This document shows positions 8,939-16,712 of a stretch of 64,000 nucleotides of DNA, in pieces. The DNA is taken from NCBI GenBank assembly GCA_964423615.1, contig CAYRFQ010000019.1, forward strand, positions 1 through 64,000, given 5' to 3'. Source of the DNA: CAYRFQ01 sp964423615 (GTDB lineage: Bacteria; Planctomycetota; Planctomycetia; Gemmatales; Gemmataceae). The translations under genes were made by a program, and so were the position numbers. The notes under the pieces were generated by a model. It was not told where the DNA came from, made no database searches, and saw only the letters and a list, made by a program, of their open reading frames with translations. The stretch's first letter is position 1. The number at the start of each line of letters is the position of its first letter.

Positions 8939-9979
8939 TCAAAACTGTTGCAAGAACCGAAGGTCATTCGCCCAGAACTGACGGATATCGTCGATGGCGT
9001 GTTTGAGCATTGTAATTCGCTCTGGTCCCATTCCGAAGGCGAATCCGCTGAACTTCTCCGGATCGTATCCGCCGTTCTTCAGGACCACTGGATGGACCAT
9101 TCCGGCGCCCATAATTTCGAGCCACCCGGTTCCTTTCGTGAGCCGGTCGGCGTTGGGGTCTTCCTTGGGCCAATCTATATCCACCTCGATGCTGGGCTCG
9201 GTGAACGGGAAATAGCTCGAGCGAATCCGGACTTGCCGCTCCTGACCGAACAGACGTCGGGCAAACGCCGTTATCGTACCGATGAGGTCGGACATGGTTA
9301 TGGTTTCGCCAATTGCCAATCCTTCGACCTGATGGAACATTATCTCGCTTCGCGTTGTGATCTGTTCGTAGCGATAACACATTCCAGGTAGGATGACACG
9401 AACGGGTTCAGGACACAGTTCCCGCATGACATGGATTTGGCCAGGAGAGGTGTGGGTGCGAAGGATGACACCGGGGGTGGTTGTATAGAAGGTATCCCAC
9501 ATGTCCCGCGCAGGGTGGTGTTCGGGCATATTGAGCAGTTCGAAATTGGTCATGTCGTCTTCGACTTCTCGGCTGCGATAGATTTGGAATCCCATGTCCG
9601 AGAAGATCGAGTAAATTTGTCGTAAAGTTTGGTTCGAGATGTGCAGCCGTCCACGCCGAGCGTTACGGCCTGGAAGCGTCACATCGATGGGAGGTGATTG
9701 TAAGTCGCGTTCAAGAGCACGTTCTTCTTCTCGTGCGATTGCAGCCTCGTAGGCCACTGTCAAAGCTAGCTTGACTCGGTTGGCTTCTTGTCCATAGTCC
9801 TTGCGCTGTTCTGGGGGAACGGCTTTAACGTTGCGTACAGCGAGCATGACATCACCTTGCTTGCCGAAATATTTCGTCCACCAGGCACGCAAGGACGGTT
9901 CATCCTGGCAGCCATCGAGATCTGTTTTTGCACGTTCTTCCAAAGGAGCAAGGGAATCAATTGTGACGGCGTCGGGCAT
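8939..9979 (-). CDS. pheS: Phenylalanine--tRNA ligase, alpha subunit
   Basis: Class II aminoacyl-tRNA synthetase subunit, 346 residues, that charges tRNA-Phe as an alpha2-beta2 enzyme with PheT. It has an N-terminal coiled-coil tRNA-binding arm (about 1-90), motif 2 in YRYEQITTRSEIMFHQVEG, the active-site segment GWLEIMGAGMVHP and motif 3 GFAFGMGPERITML near the C terminus. ATG 9979. pheT does not follow: the next gene on the strand is the LRR protein 116 bp later. In many bacteria pheST is an operon, so the beta subunit must be encoded elsewhere. Confidence 0.95.
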   Translation of the reverse strand: MPDAVTIDSLAPLEERAKTDLDGCQDEPSLRAWWTKYFGKQGDVMLAVRNVKAVPPEQRKDYGQEANRVKLALTVAYEAAIAREEERALERDLQSPPIDVTLPGRNARRGRLHISNQTLRQIYSIFSDMGFQIYRSREVEDDMTNFELLNMPEHHPARDMWDTFYTTTPGVILRTHTSPGQIHVMRELCPEPVRVILPGMCYRYEQITTRSEIMFHQVEGLAIGETITMSDLIGTITAFARRLFGQERQVRIRSSYFPFTEPSIEVDIDWPKEDPNADRLTKGTGWLEIMGAGMVHPVVLKNGGYDPEKFSGFAFGMGPERITMLKHAIDDIRQFWANDLRFLQQF

Positions 9980-10529
9980 TGTCTATCTCTTCGCAGATGA
10001 GTTCGGACAGTGTTTCTTTCTTCGAATTTAGGACCACGCGAGCGAAGTCGAAGGCAGCCAGAGCTGCGGTTGCTCAGGGATGCCTAAAGTTGGATAGCAG
10101 ACAGAGTGTGCCTGTTCGTAAGGGCCAGTTGTCGCGCAGTTCGCAATAAACAAGAGAGGCATCTACGAACATCGGTTCGTTGGCCATCATGTGCGAGCAA
10201 CGTGGCCAGAAGGAAGCCCGGGAGAACTTCATATGAATGCCAACCACGGGTCCGACTTCGGCTTGGAGAATGCGGAACAGGAGGGGCAGTTTAAAATCTG
10301 TCGCAAAAAAGATTGGACAGGTTTAACCTGTTTGCTGGTCCAACTCTCCCTTGAGTGCCTACAGATTTCGTAGGTTTCCGATCCTGTCAGGCAAGGGCTA
10401 ATCGCGGGATGATGTGTGATTCTCGAGACAAAACTAGATCTTGTTTGTTGGAGGCTGCTTCATCCAATAACAAAAAGGAGCTGCCATACCCAAAGTATGA
10501 CAGCTCTGAGTCAAGATCAGTAAGGAGCT
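9980..10529. other. Gap upstream of pheS, downstream of zinc-ribbon protein
   Basis: Holds the pheS promoter region and the terminator of the gene at 10530. A perfect small inverted repeat, acaggtt-t-aacctgt, is at 10317-10331. A plus-strand frame from ATG 10233 could code for 46 residues but has no recognisable motif and only a weak ribosome site; I do not call it. Confidence 0.4.
10471..10506 (-). terminator. Rho-independent terminator of the 1286-residue protein gene
   Basis: On the minus strand a 12-bp stem (gagctgtcatac / gtatggcagctc, one non-Watson-Crick pair) with a five-base loop is followed by cctttttg. It sits 24 bp downstream of the stop codon at 10530. Confidence 0.75.
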
Positions 10530-13500
10530 CTACTTCTTACTGACCACCGGTTTAATCATAACCGCCACTGCAAGCGGAACGCGAGTTCCACTCTTCACGG
10601 CAATTTGGTAGTCACCTGCCTTCTGCACGATGCCATAAAACTGGGTCGTTCGTGTTCTCACAAGGGTACCGCGTCCCCAGCGCTCTTTCTTCTCGTTCCA
10701 AAGCTCAATTACCGCAACAGGTCGGACCCCTCTTGGGAGCTGATTCATTACTTTCACACTCACGATCACCTTACCTGGCTGGAGTTGGAAAACAGAGCTG
10801 TTGGCAAGTTTACCGGGTTGGGCATTCAATTCCAGTTTGATGGGTTCGGATTCGGTTCCTGGACCAGGAGTGGGACCGCCTGTTCCTCCCGGCACTTGCA
10901 CACCACCGTTGGTAAGATTCGCCAGAGTGCCCGCCACAACGTTCGTTGGAATGGTGAGTGAAGCAACCAGGTCGCTATCCTCTGAGGTGAATTGTATCTT
11001 GGAGAGGACTGTACGTATCGCCTCGGGGATTTGCTGAGAAAGTAGTGGAACCGCCAAGGCAGCCGAAGAGCGTAATATTGTGGCGGTTTTCTGATCGGCG
11101 AGTTGGACAGTAACTTTGGCTTCAAAGTTAGCTCCTGCCAACTTGCCCGTCACGACAACGAATCTTGGGAGTGGGTCTTTGACCCCAAGATTGCCCAGCA
11201 ATCCGCCGAGGCCGGAACCACCAAAGCCCCCGCCAGCACCTTTTCCACCATTTCCTCCCGGAGTTTCTCCGCCGATTCCCCCGAACTTACCCCCACCAGT
11301 TCGCGGTGGTTGGGTTTGAGGGGGACTGATCGAAGGTCGTGCTCCGCCTCCTTTGCGAGGGGGGATGACAATTTGTTGGTAACTGATGAAATGGACATTT
11401 GTGTCGAAGTCACTTCCGTTTACAACAAGCTCTGTGCCCTTTTTCAAATTGAGAGCACCAGCCCCCACAAAAGCACTCAACATCCTATTGGGATTCAAAA
11501 GGGGCAGGACTGCCGCACCTTGAGAAGCTCCTGGAAGTTTATCCGGGTTAAGATTTCCAGGAGTGTCACTTGGACCTCCCTTTCCGGAACCCTTACCAGG
11601 AATTTCTACACCCGGACCTTTATTGGGCCCCTTAGTTCCAGGACCTTCGCTTGGACCCGTCATACCGGCGGGTAATTTTCCAGGAACTGGAGGAGTAGGA
11701 CCTCCAGGCGGAACAACTCCAACACCAGGATTGAACTTTCCTCCAGCTGGCAAGCCCAGTAATTTTAATGCCCGCTCATCCACCGCAGCAAACAAATCAG
11801 GGGATTGTAACTTGACTTCCTCGACCTCTTTTTTTAGTCGGCCGTTCAACTTGGCAGGACCAGCGCGAAGGATGATCTTACGAACGCTCGTTTTTGGCCC
11901 CGTCACGATGGTTTTTGGCGAGGCGAGACAGATACAACTGTCCTCTTTCTCTTCGAGAGTGTATAGAGTGAATTTTCCGACGCGCTCACTAGCTGGGGCC
12001 TTGAGTTGCAGGATTTGCAAGAGTTGCTGGGCTGTGAATTGCCTGGACGTCCTGAGGAGCAGTAGTCCACCTGGACCGCCGTTCTGGGTCTTGGACGTGT
12101 CGAGTCCAATCTGGAGGAATTCCAACGACTTCAACAACTCTGCCACACCCTTGAGCTTTGGATCATCTGCTTTGGGCAGTCGCTCCATGGCCAGCTTGAT
12201 CACCCCGAGCTCTTTGAGTGCTTTGCCGTTCGCACGCACCACGGCCATTGGATCGTTCGGCAAATAATCGATATTGGCCACAGGCACATTCTTGGGTGCT
12301 TCACCTCCGGGTACTTTGCCAGCAGGTTCCGTTGGAGTCTCAGGATCAGTTCCAGGATTTGTTCCAGGACCAGGTCCAACAGCCACTTCCTTTTTTGCCT
12401 CTCTATATTCGAAAAGTCCTGTTGCTGGCGTGTTTCCGAAACTCTCAAGCAAAATCTTGTATTTTTCACCAGGCTTGGTCTTGAACTCTCCACCACCCTC
12501 GGATCGGGACATGGAATTGTGAATCAAGTAGCGACCTTTCGCATCCTTAACGTCCAGGAAAATACGAGATTTTGGTGGGAACTTAAAGCCGAGGTACACC
12601 TTGGTGGTATCGTTCCGCGTGAGTGAATAGTAGCGTTTCTCGTACGGGTTCAGGGTGATTGACCTGTTTCCGAACTTTGTGAGTGCAATTACCTTCGGCC
12701 TTGGTGGTGGGTTTGTGACTGGCCCACCCTTTCCTGGATCGCCCTTTCCTGGATCGCCCTTTCCTGGTCCGCCCACAGGACCACCTGGACCCTGACCCGG
12801 CAATCCATTCTGAATTTGGTTCAATACCCAGGAAAAGCCCTGTTTGACTTCATCGGCAGTGATTGTTACGTTCGAGAGTACGCGGGTTCCTTCTACCTGG
12901 AGTTTTGAATTCCGAACTCGGTCGAGCAGCGTGTCAGGGACTCCGTCAATGCGAGCCGGAATCATTATCTTGCTCATCTGCTCGGACATCGTTTTCCCGG
13001 CGTTCGCTGCTTCTGCATCCTTGTAGGTCGCATGGGCTTTGATGGTGACTCCATCACTGCTGATGGTGGCTCGAACGAGATTGCTCTTGGGTATGAGGGC
13101 CTGTAGACCTGCAGCACCGCCATTGTTTGGGCCCCCGAATCCTCCACCACCTCCTGGTTGCATTTGGCTGAATGGTGCCATACTTACCCAGACGACCATG
13201 CTGTTCGAAGCAAAGTCCAACCCTTCGACTTCCTCCTTGAGGCTTGGGTCAACTTGCGGATCGTTGGTGCGCTCCAATGCATTTCGGAGACTCGGGAGCG
13301 TACCAATTACGATCGTGTTCGGGTGCACCTGACAAAAGCCAAATACGTCTTTCTTTCGTCGCTCGACGCCTCGATTATTGAACCTCCCGATCGTCTCTTG
13401 GACTTTGTAAATCGTCTTTTCGCCAACATTTTCCTCAACGAAGTTCACGGGCGGTCCTGTAAACTTCCCATCACCTTTGAAAAAGGTTTGAATCTCACTG

Positions 13501-14390
13501 ACAGGAATTTCTTTCTTCGTGCGGACAACGAAGTGAATTTTTGGTTGGTTTCCAGGGACGTTGACATTCATCTCCATCCCTACAGTTACAGAATTGATGT
13601 CGTCAAACCACGTCAAGAGCTGCTCGACCTTCGGTTGAATTTCTGGTGGAAGGTTAGCCAGCGCGGTATCTTTGAGGACTTTTTCGGAATCGGCATAGCC
13701 CGGAGCCTTCTTGAGATGTGCGGGCTGGGCATAAATGAATATGGCCGTGTTGTCGGGGAGATACTGGAATACAGTGTCCTTGGTGACCGGACCACCAGCA
13801 ACGCCGTTGTCAGCACCTCCACTGAACACTCCAAGGAAGTACAAGAGCAGGCCGACTCCGACAAGCAAGAGGACCGCTCCACCACCGATCAAGGCAAACA
13901 ACATGGGAGGAGGGCTACTCTTCTTCCCGCGTCCGCGACCTTTCGAACGGCCCAGGTCATCGTCCTCCTCGTCATCATCATCTCGGTGACGGCGACTTGG
14001 GCGTTCCTCATCGTAGTCGTCTTCTTCATCTCGATGACGTCGTCTTCGGCGATCATCGAGATCGTCATCCTCGTCGCGGTACCGGCGACGAGGGCGATCG
14101 TAATCGTCATCGTCATCCTCATCCCGGTGAGGCCGACGTGGCCGATCATCATCGTAGTACTCGTCGTCGTCCCGACGCCGACCGCGCGGCGAATCCTCGT
14201 CGTCAAACTCCTCAAAATCCGCAGGGGGGCGTGTTCGTTGCCCCATTCCAGCACGCCCTTCGCGAATGGCCATGTCTTTGTCGACGACGTCAATGGTCGC
14301 GCCGCACCTGGGACACTTGATCGTACGGCCGATCATTTGATCGCCGACTTTGAGCTTGGTCTCACATTCCGTGCAACTAATTATTGGCAT
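10530..14390 (-). CDS. Large membrane-anchored zinc-ribbon protein with duplicated extracytoplasmic domain
   Basis: 1286 residues, no enzymatic family recognised. Domains in order: a short N-terminal zinc ribbon (CTECETKL...CPRCGATI, residues about 6-35); an Asp/Arg/Tyr/Glu-rich low-complexity stretch (about 60-165) of RRRHRDEEDD type; a Pro/Ser patch; one membrane helix (FALIGGGAVLLLVGVGLLLY, about 178-200); then over 1000 residues that should lie outside the cytoplasm. This part has two similar alpha/beta modules, one starting VFQYLPDNTAIFIYAQPAHL and one starting NIDYLPNDPMAVVRANGKAL, separated by a prepeptidase-C-like beta domain and Gly/Pro-rich linkers, and a final beta domain. The Gly/Pro linkers include the three-fold unit of the GKGDP type. 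The ribbon plus charged linker inside and a big module outside suggests a scaffold or sensor; that is inference. It ends with its own terminator. Confidence 0.7.
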   Translation of the reverse strand: MPIISCTECETKLKVGDQMIGRTIKCPRCGATIDVVDKDMAIREGRAGMGQRTRPPADFEEFDDEDSPRGRRRDDDEYYDDDRPRRPHRDEDDDDDYDRPRRRYRDEDDDLDDRRRRRHRDEEDDYDEERPSRRHRDDDDEEDDDLGRSKGRGRGKKSSPPPMLFALIGGGAVLLLVGVGLLLYFLGVFSGGADNGVAGGPVTKDTVFQYLPDNTAIFIYAQPAHLKKAPGYADSEKVLKDTALANLPPEIQPKVEQLLTWFDDINSVTVGMEMNVNVPGNQPKIHFVVRTKKEIPVSEIQTFFKGDGKFTGPPVNFVEENVGEKTIYKVQETIGRFNNRGVERRKKDVFGFCQVHPNTIVIGTLPSLRNALERTNDPQVDPSLKEEVEGLDFASNSMVVWVSMAPFSQMQPGGGGGFGGPNNGGAAGLQALIPKSNLVRATISSDGVTIKAHATYKDAEAANAGKTMSEQMSKIMIPARIDGVPDTLLDRVRNSKLQVEGTRVLSNVTITADEVKQGFSWVLNQIQNGLPGQGPGGPVGGPGKGDPGKGDPGKGGPVTNPPPRPKVIALTKFGNRSITLNPYEKRYYSLTRNDTTKVYLGFKFPPKSRIFLDVKDAKGRYLIHNSMSRSEGGGEFKTKPGEKYKILLESFGNTPATGLFEYREAKKEVAVGPGPGTNPGTDPETPTEPAGKVPGGEAPKNVPVANIDYLPNDPMAVVRANGKALKELGVIKLAMERLPKADDPKLKGVAELLKSLEFLQIGLDTSKTQNGGPGGLLLLRTSRQFTAQQLLQILQLKAPASERVGKFTLYTLEEKEDSCICLASPKTIVTGPKTSVRKIILRAGPAKLNGRLKKEVEEVKLQSPDLFAAVDERALKLLGLPAGGKFNPGVGVVPPGGPTPPVPGKLPAGMTGPSEGPGTKGPNKGPGVEIPGKGSGKGGPSDTPGNLNPDKLPGASQGAAVLPLLNPNRMLSAFVGAGALNLKKGTELVVNGSDFDTNVHFISYQQIVIPPRKGGGARPSISPPQTQPPRTGGGKFGGIGGETPGGNGGKGAGGGFGGSGLGGLLGNLGVKDPLPRFVVVTGKLAGANFEAKVTVQLADQKTATILRSSAALAVPLLSQQIPEAIRTVLSKIQFTSEDSDLVASLTIPTNVVAGTLANLTNGGVQVPGGTGGPTPGPGTESEPIKLELNAQPGKLANSSVFQLQPGKVIVSVKVMNQLPRGVRPVAVIELWNEKKERWGRGTLVRTRTTQFYGIVQKAGDYQIAVKSGTRVPLAVAVMIKPVVSKK

Positions 14391-15213
14391 AGGGCCGACT
14401 CCAGGGTAGGATTTTCAGGATTCCGGCGCGAACTTGGGCATGAGTCAGCGAGGCCACGCACCAGAAATTGCAAAACACGAATGGGGTAAAGGTTCCTTCA
14501 GGGGAGAGGATTGAGTTATTGGGATGGTGGGTTTGGTTATTAGAGAGAGCATCCCCAAAACCTCTTCCAAAAGCGCTGCACAGCCTTTTATGCAATTCAT
14601 CACTTTAACAGACGATCATACCACTCAGAAAGATGTATGGGGATAACAATATCGACAAGAATTTGAAAAACCACAGTGATAAAAACGACCTGATGGGAGG
14701 TTCCCGGGTACTATTCTCCTCCGAGCTTATTCCGTAGGGACTGAACGTTCTCGGGCAATTCCTCAGGTAATTCGGTTTTGTGTTCTCCTCACCAAGCCAA
14801 CGCTGTCTGTACGTTTACCCAAAGCCAAATCACCGGTCCCGAAGGGAGAGGAAATCATCCGAAAAAAACTCTTGCCATACCAATCTTTACAACCGGGACA
14901 ACACCTGTATCCTCTACAAGGAAGCCTGAGACAGTCTCTACTTCATCAACTATCGAGTCAGTGTTCGACGAGGTGCCCCGATGCAGACCTGGTTTTGGTC
15001 TCTGGTAATCCGTTAGAGTCGGTCGACCTTGAGGAACGACTGAAGCTGGCATAAGTAAACCTAATTCAGGGTCCTCTGAGACATTCGATGTTTGCCGCGA
15101 CAAGAGGCAGTATCCTTTGAGTGGACCGGAAAACCAGCAACGACCGACACGTGTAACAAGCAGCACAAGGAACCAGGAAAGCTAAATTATCCCAATCCCC
15201 CAGGAGGAATCGC
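14391..15213. other. Gap between divergent genes
   Basis: 823 bp between two divergently transcribed genes. Short frames on both strands (for example 14855-15166 minus) lack motifs and ribosome sites. No strong hairpin or repeat was noticed. It should contain both promoters, but I cannot place them. Confidence 0.35.
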
Positions 15214-15798
15214 GTGCTCGACAGAAACACCTTTTTCATCCGTGAACACGTCGGGATGTTCAAGCTCACGGACGCCTACGACATTTTGGACCCAGACACC
15301 GAAGAACAAATCGGTTTCGCCAAAGAAGAACCTGGCGGGTTCATCAAGTTCCTCCGTTTTTTCCTGAACAAGAGAAGTCTTCCGACCCAAATCGACGTTT
15401 TCGAAGGTCCGGAAGCTGATGATGACTACTTTCTCTTCTCGATCACCCGAGGTTTCACCTTTTTCCGTTCCAAGGTGCAAGTCATCGACGCAGACGGCGA
15501 GGTGATCGGATGGTTTCGGCAAAAAATGTTCACTTGGGGTGCCTCGTTTACTGTTCTCGACGCGGAGGACCGTGAAGTCGCTGAAGTCAAAGGGGACTGG
15601 AAAGGCTGGAATTTTAAATTCCTAATGGGTGACGAAGAGATCGGAGTCGTAACGAAGAAGTGGGCAGGAATGGCGAAAGCTCTTTTTACCTCAGCCGACA
15701 ACTACATCGTGGACCTCTATGGCCGACCAAGCGAAACCAAGGCAATGCTATTGCTGGCAGCCGGATTGGCCATCGACATGGTCTTCCACGAGCACTAA
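15214..15798 (+). CDS. LURP-one / phospholipid-scramblase-like protein
   Basis: 194 residues. The pattern of short beta strands (FFIREHVGMFKLTDAYDIL, VIDADGEVIGWFRQKM, FTVLDAEDREVAEVKGDW, FKFLMGDEEIGVVTKKW) followed by a C-terminal hydrophobic helix (MLLLAAGLAIDMVF) is that of the Tubby-like LURP-one-related/scramblase family, a twelve-strand barrel around a central helix. Bacterial members are mostly of unknown function and may bind membranes. The start is GTG 15214, supported by a strong ribosome site caggagg eight bases upstream. The next gene starts 94 bp later on the same strand. Confidence 0.75.
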   Translation: MLDRNTFFIREHVGMFKLTDAYDILDPDTEEQIGFAKEEPGGFIKFLRFFLNKRSLPTQIDVFEGPEADDDYFLFSITRGFTFFRSKVQVIDADGEVIGWFRQKMFTWGASFTVLDAEDREVAEVKGDWKGWNFKFLMGDEEIGVVTKKWAGMAKALFTSADNYIVDLYGRPSETKAMLLLAAGLAIDMVFHEH

Positions 15799-15892
15799 GA
15801 TCACAGAAACGATTTACCAAGCCAGGGCGAGAGCTTCGTCCTGTGGCAACTGTGCATCTTCGCCCGCCTAAACACTCCACACTTTCACAAGG

Positions 15893-16336
15893 ATGCAATC
15901 CATGCTGATGCGATTTACCCTCCCTCTCGTAATCCTTGCTCTGACCGGAACCACCAATCTCGCCAACGCGGGTGACAAAAACGACATCAAAGCACTCGAG
16001 GGAAAATGGGTTCCAACGACTGCTAGCCCGGTTCAGTCTCTTAGCTTCAAAGGAATGACGTTCACCATTGTTCTCAATGGACCGAACAACACGTCTCGTG
16101 TCTACAAAGGCACAGTTAAGCTCGACACAACAAAATCTCCAAAGCATATCGATCTCAAGATCACCAAGGCACCTATGATGACCGACAAGGCGCTTAATAA
16201 AACGGCTGTTGGTATCTATGAGTTCAATGGGACATCTTTGAAATGGTGCTCGAATTCACCAGGGGTAGCGAATCGGCCAACTGAGTTCAAGACCCAAGGG
16301 ACATCGTTGTCTGTCGAACTCAAAAAAGGCAAGTAA
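15893..16336 (+). CDS. Secreted TIGR03067-like planctomycete protein
   Basis: 147 residues with a signal peptide (MRFTLPLVILALTGTTNLANA) and a single domain that opens with DIKALEGKWVPTTA, the hallmark of the TIGR03067 domain, a beta-rich domain found in many copies in planctomycetes such as Gemmata. The middle has SRVYKGTVKLDTTKSPKHIDL and the end KWCSNSPGVANRPTEF, both as in this domain. The function is unknown; location is presumably periplasmic or outside the cell. ATG 15893 is used; in-frame ATGs at 15902 and 15908 would also keep the signal peptide. A MITE-like element lies 56 bp downstream. Confidence 0.8.
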   Translation: MQSMLMRFTLPLVILALTGTTNLANAGDKNDIKALEGKWVPTTASPVQSLSFKGMTFTIVLNGPNNTSRVYKGTVKLDTTKSPKHIDLKITKAPMMTDKALNKTAVGIYEFNGTSLKWCSNSPGVANRPTEFKTQGTSLSVELKKGK

Positions 16337-16391
16337 AGTCAAGCATTGAGAGAGTTGGGCGCTTGGAGGTATGGTACTGACGATCTAGCAC

Positions 16392-16602
16392 ACTAGTCCT
16401 AAAATAAGCGAACCCGAAGAGGCGGTTTTCCATAAGTGGTTGTGAGACCTTCAGATTCGAAAAAATGACACTCCGGTGTCATTGCAGATTTCAGGTGAAA
16501 CGGGGCTCTCCCAACAATAAAGTCACAAACTTTTTACAGGCAAAACGTTGTGACTTTCTGGCGATGTGAACTCTCACCGGGTTCGCTTATTTTAGGGCTA
16601 GT
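16392..16602. mobile_element. MITE-like element, 211 bp, with 25-bp terminal inverted repeats
   Basis: The ends are actagtcctaaaataagcg... (16392-16416) and its complement at 16578-16602, matching over 25 bp with one mismatch. If the terminal TA is counted as target duplication the repeat is 21 bp, which is the IS630/Tc1-mariner pattern. Inside are two more perfect stems: atgacac-tccg-gtgtcat at 16466-16483 and aaagtcacaa...ttgtgacttt at 16520-16558. There is no coding capacity. It lies between convergent genes. Element type is inferred from one copy; the ends do not resemble anything visible next to the IS630 transposase at the window start. Confidence 0.65.
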
Positions 16603-16712
16603 CGGTCATGCCGGTTCTTGGAATCATCACGCTGGGAGTAGTTACGCATGGTTCGTCGGAACAGTGCGGGGCCACATGGAGTGAGCGTGCGAGTTTTTTA
16701 AGCGAACTTGGC

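Noticed and set aside
10233..10373. 46-codon plus-strand ORF upstream of pheS
   Set aside because: Weak ribosome site, no motif and atypical composition; not called.
12727..12775. Three-fold 15-bp repeat inside the 1286-residue protein gene
   Set aside because: It encodes the Gly/Asp/Pro/Lys linker (GKGDP type) and needs no explanation other than low-complexity protein sequence.
14855..15166. Minus-strand ORF of 103 residues in the 14391-15213 gap
   Set aside because: No motif or ribosome site; composition unlike the nearby genes.
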